A stretch of 40,019 nucleotides of DNA, from contig DAIDKF010000019.1 in assembly GCA_027450185.1 (NCBI GenBank), forward strand, positions 1 to 40,019, in the 5' to 3' direction. Within the stretch, counting starts at the first letter, position 1; each line of letters starts with the position of its first letter. Of the stretch, positions 7,760 through 18,465 are shown piece by piece. This DNA comes from Granulicella sp. Its GTDB lineage: Bacteria > Acidobacteriota > Terriglobia > Terriglobales > Acidobacteriaceae. Both the position numbers and the translations under genes were made by a program. The notes beneath the pieces are model-generated. The model was not told the DNA's origin and did no database searches. It worked only from the letters and a program-made list of their open reading frames with translations.

Positions 7760-8521
7760 GTGGACAACGCAACCAAGCGTCAATTGAAGAAGCAGGATCA
7801 GTTCGTAGCCCTCACGGATGCCGGCGTGCACTGGGCCGACCAGCATCGCCAGACGGCGATCGTCTCCGGCATCATCGCCGTTGTCGCCATCATTGCCATC
7901 GTGAGCACCTATAGCCTCTACCAGAGCCGCTCAGCCGCTGCTGCCACCCAGTTCGGCACCGCCATGCAGACCTATCAGACACCCTTGGCCACCGCCTCCC
8001 AGCCCATCCCCCCCGGAATTCAGACCTTCCCCAACGCCAAGGCCCGCGCCGCGGCAGCAAACTCCCAGTTTCAGCAGGTCGCCGACCACTACGGCCTCAC
8101 CCAGTCGGGCCGCCTTGCCGAGTACTTTGTCGGCCTCACCTATGAAGATGAAGGCCAGACCGGTCCTGCCCGGCAGGCCCTTGAGAAGGTCGCTTCCAGC
8201 TGGGACAACGGCCTTGCATCACTCGGAAAGGACGCCCTCGCCGACCTCTACCAGCAGACCGGACAGAACGCCAAGGCCATCGATCTCTACAACGAACTCA
8301 GCAAGGGCAAGTCCACCACCGTTCCACCCGACCTCGCCAAACTCCAACTCGCCGAGCTCTATCAATCCCAGGGCAACACCGACCAGGCCCGCCAGATCCT
8401 CGCCCTCCTCAAAGACAAAGACAAGGACGCTAACGGTAAGCCGGGCGCCGCGGCCGAAATCGCAACCCAGAAGCTGAACCCCACCCCTACGGCAGGTTCC
8501 GGCCCGGGCGCCGCGCAGTAA
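7760..8521 (+). CDS. membrane-anchored tetratricopeptide-repeat protein (YfgM-like)
   Basis: From GTG 7760 the product is 253 residues and starts (M)DNATKRQLKKQDQF. A single membrane span, IVSGIIAVVAIIAIVSTYSL, lies at about residues 34-53, leaving a short cytoplasmic N-terminus and a large extracytoplasmic part. That part is rich in alanine and helix pairs such as GRLAEYFVGLTYEDEGQ, ALADLYQQTGQNAKAIDLYN and AELYQSQGNTDQARQIL, which are TPR-like. This layout matches the YfgM/TPR_21 group that assists the Sec translocon and outer-membrane assembly, so a periplasmic chaperone-type role is inferred. GTG 7760 is chosen because GAAGGA precedes it at good spacing and a KRQLKKQDQF start is family-like. 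ATG 7706 in the same frame, just after a -10-like box, would add 18 residues. Confidence 0.7.
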   Translation: MDNATKRQLKKQDQFVALTDAGVHWADQHRQTAIVSGIIAVVAIIAIVSTYSLYQSRSAAAATQFGTAMQTYQTPLATASQPIPPGIQTFPNAKARAAAANSQFQQVADHYGLTQSGRLAEYFVGLTYEDEGQTGPARQALEKVASSWDNGLASLGKDALADLYQQTGQNAKAIDLYNELSKGKSTTVPPDLAKLQLAELYQSQGNTDQARQILALLKDKDKDANGKPGAAAEIATQKLNPTPTAGSGPGAAQ

Positions 8522-8696
8522 GAAGCTTGTCACAGTTATAAGCGCGCGACCGGCGGCGGATCTCGAGTTCCCTGTGTGGTTGTGCGCAAACACACCCTCC
8601 TTCACGGTGAACAGATCAGTCTGCCTGAGCTCGACCACCCCAGAGCGCGGCCGTCCCCCCATCTGACCTCCGCCTTCCTGTAGCCTGAACGTGACG

Positions 8697-8724
8697 AAGC
8701 TGGCTTCTCACCCATGGCCAGCTT
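8697..8724 (+). terminator. weak hairpin between TPR gene and rhamnosidase gene
   Basis: AAGCTGGC (8697-8704) and GCCAGCTT (8717-8724) form a perfect 8-base stem with a 12-base loop, followed only by TATCC. It is 175 bases after the TPR gene stop, so the terminator assignment is doubtful. The rest of the gap 8522-8815 shows nothing I can name. Confidence 0.25.
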
Positions 8725-8815
8725 TATCCAACACTCCCCCCGAGATCACCTGTGCCACAATCTGGCCTCTTGATGGCTATGATGTTAGGACGCATAACGT
8801 GGAGCCCTCAACACT

Positions 8816-11800
8816 ATGTCCAACGTCACCTGCTTTTTCCTCGCTGTTGCAATGTCTGCGCAGGCAGCTCCCGTTCATCTCCGCACCAACGCTCTCGAGA
8901 ACCCGCTCGGGATCGACACATCGCACCCCACCTTCTCCTGGCAGAGCGACTCGAAGACTCCTGACTGGATGCAATCCTCCTACGAAATTCTCGTCGCAAC
9001 GGATCTCCCCCATCTGCACCCCGGGAATTCTGCCGCATGGGACTCAGGGCGAGTGAAGTCCTCGCAATCTGTGGACATTCCCTACGCAGGAACACCGCTT
9101 CACCCACAGCAACACTATCTATGGAAGGTCATCATCTGGGACAACCATAGCCAGCAGAGCACCTCAGCTATCGCAGCGTTTGAAACAGGACTGTTAACCT
9201 CGACCGATTGGAAGGCCGATTGGATCACGTACAACGATCCGTCAGACGAACAAGAACTCAAGAACATCCGCTGGATTTGGCTCCGGAATACAGATCCGAT
9301 GCACATAGCCTCTGCAACACCTGCGCAGTTTCGCTACCGCTTTCACCTCGACGCGAAGCCTCAAGCCGCAAGCCTTCACGTCCTCGTACGCGGAGAATTT
9401 ACAGCGCGCGTCAACGGTACGATCACGGGTCATCACAACGAGTGGAGCGCTTTCGACCGCGAAGAGATTACCTCACTGCTCCACCTTGGCGACAACGAAA
9501 TTGACCTTGACGTCACCTCGCATCGCTCCGATTCGCCTTCCACCTCTGCGCCATCCGCAATCGCCGCGTCCGTTCACCTCACGTTCCCCAACGGACACGA
9601 AAAGCGCCTCGTCAGTAACAGAGATTGGCTGGCCCGCCCTGTACCCAACTCGCCCTGGCAACCCGTGGAGATCGTCGGCCCTCTCTCTGCACCCTTCGCT
9701 ATTGGCGCTGATCGACAACAAGCTGTCGCCGGGCCTGATCGCATTTCTACCGGCGCCGCGCTCCTGCGCAAGGACTTCAAACTCGCGTCCGGCATCCGCT
9801 CAGCGCGCCTCAACGTCACCGCCCTCGGAGCCTATGAAGCCTTCATCGACGGCCATCGCGTTGCGCCCAACACCATCCTCTCTCCCGGCTGGACCGACTT
9901 CCACAAGCGCGTGCTTTACCAGACCTACGATGTCACCTCGCTTCTGCACCGTGGCTTCAACACCATAGGCGTTTTACTCGGTGGCGGCTGGTACAGCTCT
10001 CCGATGACTTGGGCTGGCGTTCGCAACACCCCGGGCCCGAATCTCTTGCTCGCACAACTCGACGTCACACTCGCAGATGGCACCCATCAGATCATCATCA
10101 CAAACCCCACTTGGCTCGCCGCATCCGCACCCATCACCTTTTCAGAAATCTACGGTGGTGAGTCCTACGATGCGCGCCTTGCGCAGCCCGGCTGGAACAC
10201 ACCGCACTTCGACGCCTCGAATTGGACGCATGCAACCATCGCGACTCCGCCGGACCGCAACATGGCTCTCACCGCGCAGCCTGATCTCCCCATCCACACC
10301 TCCATCACGCTCCATCCCATCCATCTCGACCCCGCCAACGCCGCTCATCCGACTGTCTACGACATGGGCCAGAACATGGTGGGCAATATTCGCCTCCACG
10401 TGCGCGGCCCACGCGGCATGGTCGTGCGTCTCCGCTACGCCGAGCGCCTCAACCCCGACGGCAGCCTCTACACCGCAAATCTGCGCAATGCCGACGCAAC
10501 CGACACCTACGCTCTCTCCGGCAGCGGCGACGAGACCTGGACCCCCGCCTTCACCTTTCACGGCTTTCGTTATGTTGAACTCACTTACCTCGGCGCCCAA
10601 CCCGCTGCGCAGCCAACCCTCTCAACCATCGATGGCCTCGTCTACAACAGCCTTCAGGAGCCGCCCACAGTTCGCCTCACCAGTTCCAGCGAAACCCTCA
10701 ATAAGATGAACCAACTAGGTGCCTGGGGACAACGCGGCAACTTCGTCTCCATCCCCACTGACTGCCCGCAGCGTGATGAACGCCTCGGCTGGATGGGCGA
10801 TGCCGGCGTCTTCTGGCGCACCGGCACCTACGACTTCAACATCGACGCCTTCACCCGCAAATTCATGCTCGACGTCACTGACGCCCAGACCTCTGCAGGA
10901 GCATTCACTGACGTCTCCCCCAACATCCTTGGCCCCACTCCCGGAGCCCCCGGCTGGGGCGATGCCGGCATCTTCATCCCCTTCGCTGCATGGCTTCAAT
11001 ATGGCGATATCAGCATCGTCGACCGCTCCTGGCCAGCGATGCAGCGTTGGATGGATTTCATCGCCAGCAATAATCCCGACTCCATCCGCCGCAACGCCGT
11101 GGGCAACAACTACGCCGACTGGCTGGCACCCGATCCAGGTACTCCGAAGGCTCTCATCGACACCGCCTACTGGGCTCTCGTCTCCCGTGAGATGTCTGAG
11201 ATGGCTACCGCACTTCATCGTCCTGCCGACGCACTTAAATACCAGCAGCAATACGATCGCATTGCCACCGCCTATCGCTCAGCCTTCATCAACGACGATG
11301 GCAGTGTAGCCGGCGACACTCAGACCGCCTATCTCGCCACGCTCTTCACCGGCATTGCACCGCCATCCTTTCGCGCCAGCATGATCGATCGCCTTACGAA
11401 AAACATCCACTCTCACAGCGATCACCTGACCACCGGCTTCCTCGGCACTCCATTTCTTCTCTTCGTCCTCGACGAAAACCAGCACTCCGACCTCGCCTTC
11501 AAACTTCTCCTATCCAATACTTATCCATCCTGGGGTTACATGATCAGCAAAGGTGCAACCACATGGTGGGAGCGCTGGAATGGCGACACCGGCGATCCCA
11601 GCATGAACTCCTACAACCACTACGCATTCGGCTCCGTCATGGCCTGGGTCTACCGTCGCGCCGCTGGCATCGATACCGATATCACCGGCCCCGGCTTTCA
11701 TCACCTCATCATCCACCCGCACTTCTACTCTGCACTCCCAACACTGCACGTCGAGTACGACTCCGCCTACGGAACCATCGTCTCTGACTGGAAGCAAAGC

Positions 11801-11911
11801 CAGCACCGTTTCATCATCACAATTCCAGCGAACACCACCGCAACCGTCATCCTTCCAGCACGCAAGACAGAAAGCATCGGCAGCGGCACACACTCCTATA
11901 CCATTCAATAG
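8816..11911 (+). CDS. exported alpha-L-rhamnosidase, glycoside hydrolase family 78
   Basis: Releases terminal alpha-L-rhamnose from plant pectin side chains, flavonoid glycosides or bacterial polysaccharides. The 1031 residues are usual for multi-domain GH78 enzymes. A signal peptide (about 1-18, ending SAQA) is followed by a fibronectin-like domain (HLRTNALENPLGIDTSHPTFSW), then by beta-sandwich domains with RKDFKL and GGGWYSSPMTW. The catalytic (alpha/alpha)6 barrel contains TDCPQRDERLGWMGDAGVF, where Glu655 corresponds to the general acid, and GATTWWERWNG with Glu919 as the probable base. A C-terminal domain holds HHLIIHPHF and ends at the stop. ATG 8816 is preceded in frame by a stop and has GGAG about 15 bases upstream. 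It is monocistronic and convergent with the OFA transporter gene (55-base gap). Secretion is inferred from the signal peptide. Confidence 0.95.
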   Translation: MSNVTCFFLAVAMSAQAAPVHLRTNALENPLGIDTSHPTFSWQSDSKTPDWMQSSYEILVATDLPHLHPGNSAAWDSGRVKSSQSVDIPYAGTPLHPQQHYLWKVIIWDNHSQQSTSAIAAFETGLLTSTDWKADWITYNDPSDEQELKNIRWIWLRNTDPMHIASATPAQFRYRFHLDAKPQAASLHVLVRGEFTARVNGTITGHHNEWSAFDREEITSLLHLGDNEIDLDVTSHRSDSPSTSAPSAIAASVHLTFPNGHEKRLVSNRDWLARPVPNSPWQPVEIVGPLSAPFAIGADRQQAVAGPDRISTGAALLRKDFKLASGIRSARLNVTALGAYEAFIDGHRVAPNTILSPGWTDFHKRVLYQTYDVTSLLHRGFNTIGVLLGGGWYSSPMTWAGVRNTPGPNLLLAQLDVTLADGTHQIIITNPTWLAASAPITFSEIYGGESYDARLAQPGWNTPHFDASNWTHATIATPPDRNMALTAQPDLPIHTSITLHPIHLDPANAAHPTVYDMGQNMVGNIRLHVRGPRGMVVRLRYAERLNPDGSLYTANLRNADATDTYALSGSGDETWTPAFTFHGFRYVELTYLGAQPAAQPTLSTIDGLVYNSLQEPPTVRLTSSSETLNKMNQLGAWGQRGNFVSIPTDCPQRDERLGWMGDAGVFWRTGTYDFNIDAFTRKFMLDVTDAQTSAGAFTDVSPNILGPTPGAPGWGDAGIFIPFAAWLQYGDISIVDRSWPAMQRWMDFIASNNPDSIRRNAVGNNYADWLAPDPGTPKALIDTAYWALVSREMSEMATALHRPADALKYQQQYDRIATAYRSAFINDDGSVAGDTQTAYLATLFTGIAPPSFRASMIDRLTKNIHSHSDHLTTGFLGTPFLLFVLDENQHSDLAFKLLLSNTYPSWGYMISKGATTWWERWNGDTGDPSMNSYNHYAFGSVMAWVYRRAAGIDTDITGPGFHHLIIHPHFYSALPTLHVEYDSAYGTIVSDWKQSQHRFIITIPANTTATVILPARKTESIGSGTHSYTIQ

Positions 11912-11966
11912 ATCCCGGGCAGCGCAGCCATTCAAGACTGTGTCGCCCTAACCTCCCATTCCCGCG

Positions 11967-13178
11967 TCAGTTCTCCTGCGCTCTGGGCGGTGACACAAGA
12001 ATCGGTAGCAGGATCGATGCGGCCATGATGCCTGCAATGACATGCAACCCGCTCACATATGAGCCGCTCGCCTGACGCAGGTGAGCGATCAGCAGCGGTC
12101 CAAATGCACTTGCACAGCCCCATGCGGTCAGCATCAATCCATAGATAGGACCTACATTCTTTGACCCGAAATAGTCTGCCGCGAAGGCCGGCAACGTGCC
12201 AAAACCACCTCCGTAACACATCAGAATAATGAACGACACGACCGTAAGTAACGCAATGGACGTAATTCCCGGTAACATCCAGAACAACCCAACCTGAATG
12301 ACAAACATTACAACAAATGTCCACCGCCGCGTGATCCCATCGGAGATCCAAGCCCAAAAAATCCTGCCCACCCCGTTGCCGATGCTGGCGATACCGACCA
12401 TCCCTGCCGCAACAATGACGCTCGCCTTCGCGATCTCCTGAAACATCGGCGACTCCTGTGAGATGAGCGAGATGCCCGCCGAAGTATTCAGGAAAAGGAG
12501 CGACCACAGCGCCCACCATTGCCACGTCTTGAGTGCGTCTCCCAGCTTATAGTCCTTGGTCGCACGCTGCGCAGTCTGGATGGCGCTCGGAACCCAGCCC
12601 TCAGGCTTCCACCCGTCTGGAGGATTCTGCATGAAAGAACCTGTAGACACCGTGACAGCCAGATAAGCTATGCCGAGATACGCAAACGTCGGCAATACGC
12701 CCACACTCTGAATCAACCGTGACGCCACCGGCGCGGTCACCAGCGCACCCGCGCCGAAGCCTCCCACAGCGATCCCCGTGATAAGTCCCCGTCGATCAGG
12801 AAACCACTTCACCAGCACAGCAATCGGAACGATATACCCGAATCCCAGTCCAACTCCGCCTATAACTCCGTAGCTCAAATAAAGCCACCAGAGTTTATAC
12901 GCAGAGAAACTCGCGAGAAAAACGCCGAGGCCATACAGAAAACCACCCGTGAGCGCGACTACGCGTGGCCCCCCCTTGTTCAACCACAAGCCACCGAAAA
13001 ATGCGGAGACGCCAAGCACGAAGATGGCAATAGTAAAGGTTAGCGTTACATCCGCAATCGACCAGTGAAATTGCTTTGCAAGGGGAATCCGGAAGACGCT
13101 CCACGCGTACACGGCGCCTAGAGCCATCTGCATGAAAAAACCAGCTACTGCTATTCCCCAGCGATTTTTCTTCGACAT
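11967..13178 (-). CDS. MFS transporter, oxalate/formate antiporter (OFA) family
   Basis: Major facilitator with about 12 membrane spans in 403 residues. The opening RWGIAVAGFFMQMALGAVYAWSVF and the loop GGLWLNKGGPRVVALTGGFL followed by YGLGVFLASFS are typical of the OFA (OxlT-like) family, as is WFPDRRGLITGIAVGGFGAG between the two halves. It is last in a minus-strand series after the formate dehydrogenase and DUF1641 genes (39-base gap from the DUF1641 stop), so formate or a related small carboxylate is the likeliest substrate. Oxalate exchange cannot be excluded, but no oxalyl-CoA decarboxylase or formyl-CoA transferase is nearby. GGAGG seven bases before ATG 13178 supports the start. Confidence 0.85.
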   Translation of the reverse strand: MSKKNRWGIAVAGFFMQMALGAVYAWSVFRIPLAKQFHWSIADVTLTFTIAIFVLGVSAFFGGLWLNKGGPRVVALTGGFLYGLGVFLASFSAYKLWWLYLSYGVIGGVGLGFGYIVPIAVLVKWFPDRRGLITGIAVGGFGAGALVTAPVASRLIQSVGVLPTFAYLGIAYLAVTVSTGSFMQNPPDGWKPEGWVPSAIQTAQRATKDYKLGDALKTWQWWALWSLLFLNTSAGISLISQESPMFQEIAKASVIVAAGMVGIASIGNGVGRIFWAWISDGITRRWTFVVMFVIQVGLFWMLPGITSIALLTVVSFIILMCYGGGFGTLPAFAADYFGSKNVGPIYGLMLTAWGCASAFGPLLIAHLRQASGSYVSGLHVIAGIMAASILLPILVSPPRAQEN

Positions 13179-13217
13179 ACAGTTCCTCCCATACAGCTTC
13201 GTGGATTACTTTGTTAC

Positions 13218-13694
13218 TTACTTCCCGTGGGCTCGTAATTTAATCTGTTGACCGAGCACCTCCAGAAATCTATTGATCAGTGCAATGCTTCGGCGCAGTT
13301 CCTGATGCCTAAACTGGCTTAGTAGCGAGAAAAGGCCCGGCGGCTCAATGACCGGCTTCTCGTAGCTGCCAAGAGTTTCACCCGCGGCCGTAGCAACACA
13401 CTGAAGCACATCCGGATTCACCTGTCCGAGCACCTTGCCAAGAATGATCGCGTTGCGAATCGCGCGCACTGAATCCTCTGCCTTTGCAGCTCCAGCGGCC
13501 GACTCAACCAACTTGTCGCTGGCCCCCAGCAAGCCCCGTAGCAGATCAAAGACACCATGTTCATGTAACTGCTGCAACAACTCGTACGAGTCGAGCAGTG
13601 CCTCCGCATATTCCACCGGAGCTTCGTCCAGACGTCTGCGCAACTCCACACGTGGATCGCGAGGAGCTAAATCAAGAGCAATCGGTCGCGCCAT
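13218..13694 (-). CDS. DUF1641 family protein associated with formate dehydrogenase
   Basis: A 158-residue soluble helical protein. The stretch LLQQLHEHGVFDLLRGLLGA and the C-terminal PPGLFSLLSQFRHQELRRSI (about residues 120-139), then ALINRFLEVLG, match the DUF1641 family, best known as Bacillus subtilis YrhD next to the formate dehydrogenase YrhE. Its role is unknown; a part in assembly or redox partnering of the dehydrogenase has only genome-context support. It starts 25 bases after the dehydrogenase stop and ends 39 bases before the transporter start, all on the minus strand, so the three are probably one operon. A GGAGGAAAGG purine run lies 10-15 bases before ATG 13694. Confidence 0.8.
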   Translation of the reverse strand: MARPIALDLAPRDPRVELRRRLDEAPVEYAEALLDSYELLQQLHEHGVFDLLRGLLGASDKLVESAAGAAKAEDSVRAIRNAIILGKVLGQVNPDVLQCVATAAGETLGSYEKPVIEPPGLFSLLSQFRHQELRRSIALINRFLEVLGQQIKLRAHGK

Positions 13695-13719
13695 CTTTAA
13701 TCATCCTTTCCTCCACTGG

Positions 13720-16665
<2,946 letters not shown>

Positions 16666-16912
16666 TGTCCGCGCTCCTTTCGAAGCTACCTTCGGATCGT
16701 AGTCCGTTTGATGCGCAGCCGTAAAGATTGGTTAGAAACCTTGCCAGGTGGTGATGGATACGTTTTCCGCGAAAGCTGTCTCCCCGGCCGCCACCAATCT
16801 TTCGCTCAGGTCCGAGTGTGCAACGAAATGCTTACCTACAGAACAATAGAATTCGGGGCTCGAATTTACTCGAAAAGCACGCTTACACTCAGCTCCACTC
16901 ACCCGCCCGCAA

Positions 16913-17452
16913 TCAGTCAGCGCAAGCTGTCAGCCCACGGTACTCCATAAGCATGTTCGCGCGCCATCGCAGGATCATCCCAAATGCCAGCACAAAGAAC
17001 AACGCTCCCGACTGCTCCACCGTAAGCAGCGTATCGAAGTAGCCACGTGCAACGATACGTATCGCCGCCAGCACCAGAATGACGCTGAAAAAAGCATTCG
17101 AGCGTTGCATCATCACCACATCCCCTTGCCGTACCAGTCGCGAGGTCCGCAACAGCGGATATGCCAGAACGATGGCTCCCATCAGAAATGCAATCGCTCC
17201 CCACATCCATGGAATGCGAAACGCTGGGACAAAGAACATTGAGAACCCGGTCGCCATGCCCAGCGGCGGAATCACAATCTTCCTGGTTGAAACGGCGGTG
17301 CGCCCTTCACGTACCCGCCATGTCAGGACGGCCATCAGGCCAACAAGCGAAGCAACGACCGAAACTCCATTGAAATGAACCATCTTCCAAATGATATCCG
17401 TTCTCGATTCATCCCTGCTGATAGAGGAGTTATAGAACATCGCAAAGCACAT
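16913..17452 (-). CDS. CcdC-like membrane protein
   Basis: A 179-residue integral membrane protein with about four to five spans. The motif STRKIVIPPLGMATGFSMFF (residues 56-75) followed by VPAFRIPWMWG is characteristic of the CcdC/DUF1453 family, named from the Bacillus ccdA-trxA-ccdC locus though its role in cytochrome c maturation was never firm. Two further spans include FFSVILVLAAIRIVARGYF and SGALFFVLAFGMIL. ATG 17452 has AAGGGG at six bases. A later in-frame ATG at 17383 has its GGAAG too close to work. It lies between thiM and the formate dehydrogenase gene on the same strand but 44 and 247 bases away. No cytochrome c maturation genes are adjacent, so context does not confirm the role. 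Confidence 0.7.
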   Translation of the reverse strand: MCFAMFYNSSISRDESRTDIIWKMVHFNGVSVVASLVGLMAVLTWRVREGRTAVSTRKIVIPPLGMATGFSMFFVPAFRIPWMWGAIAFLMGAIVLAYPLLRTSRLVRQGDVVMMQRSNAFFSVILVLAAIRIVARGYFDTLLTVEQSGALFFVLAFGMILRWRANMLMEYRGLTACAD

Positions 17453-17496
17453 CGCTATCCCCTTAGCCTCATGGAAACAAAAGGGTTATCTGGCCT

Positions 17497-18309
17497 CTAT
17501 TCCCCTCCGCGAGAGATCCTCGCTCCCATTCGCAACCCGTCCTCGGTCAGCCCTGCCAGGGCGTCGCAAAGATACATCTGAAACGTGCCCGGCCCCTTGG
17601 ATCGTTCTGCGGCCAACTCCCCTGCAAATCCATACGCAGCCAGTGCCGCGGTGGCCGCATTGACTGAGTCCTGCTCCACCGCCGCGCAAGCTCCGATCAC
17701 CGCCGTCGCCATGCAGCCCGTACCCGTCACCGTGCTCATCATCCGATGCCCGTTCGCAACCCGAACCGTTCGCACGCTATCGGTCACGATGTCGACTGCT
17801 CCTGTAATCACCGCAACGCAATGCTGCTCCCTCGCAAACTTCTTCGCGATAGTCACGACCTCGCCTCCTACGCTCACCGACTCGACACCACTGATCTCCG
17901 CCTCCACCCCAGCCAGCGACGCAATCTCCGCCGCATTGCCGCGTACGATCGTAATCGATAACTCCTGCAGAAGACGCCGCGCACTCCGGGTACGCAACTG
18001 CGTCGCTCCAACTCCCACCGGATCGAGCACAATCGGAATATTCCGCTGATTCGCTCGACGGCCCGCCGTCAGCATGGCCTCAACCTGCTCCGGCCAAAGC
18101 GTGCCCAAATTCAGCACCAGCGCGCTCGCTACCCCCACCATCTCTTCAACTTCCTCTTTGGCATGAGCCATCACCGGAAGCCCACCAACACACAAGGTGA
18201 TGTTGGCCACGCCGTTGATGGTAACGAAATTTGTGATGTGGTGTACGAGTGGCCGCGTGGATCGCACCCTCTCGATGATCCCTGCTACATCAACGAACGC
18301 GTGGTTCAA
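17497..18309 (-). CDS. thiM: hydroxyethylthiazole kinase
   Basis: Phosphorylates 4-methyl-5-(2-hydroxyethyl)thiazole, a salvage step to thiamine. Recognised by RPLVHHITNFVTINGVANIT with LCVGGLPVMAH (near the N-terminus), LVLNLGTL, IPIVLDPVGVGAT, IVRGNAAEIASLAG and the active-site run TVTGTGCMATAVIGA with the catalytic Cys. About 270 residues, the normal length. Start choice: AAGGAG at 18316-18321 (minus strand) directly abuts a TTG at 18315, so initiation is better placed at the second TTG, 18309, six bases away; both give nearly the same protein. No TPP riboswitch consensus was found upstream, and no thiE or thiD is in the window. It follows tex with a 156-base gap. Confidence 0.94.
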   Translation of the reverse strand: MNHAFVDVAGIIERVRSTRPLVHHITNFVTINGVANITLCVGGLPVMAHAKEEVEEMVGVASALVLNLGTLWPEQVEAMLTAGRRANQRNIPIVLDPVGVGATQLRTRSARRLLQELSITIVRGNAAEIASLAGVEAEISGVESVSVGGEVVTIAKKFAREQHCVAVITGAVDIVTDSVRTVRVANGHRMMSTVTGTGCMATAVIGACAAVEQDSVNAATAALAAYGFAGELAAERSKGPGTFQMYLCDALAGLTEDGLRMGARISRGGE

Positions 18310-18465
18310 GCTCAACTCCTTGTGACTTCTGCTCTATCAGCATAGCCATTACCTGCAAGCTTGCCATACTTGCGCCGATTTCTCCCCCGAAACATCTCCG
18401 CAATCCCGCAGACGAATCCGGCATTCGGCAAGGTAAAGCGCTGCAATCCGCAATAGCCGCAGTAT

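Noticed and set aside
18310-18465. TPP riboswitch upstream of thiM
   Set aside because: No CTGAGA and no ACC...GAACCTGAT-type thi-box was found in the gap on the thiM strand.
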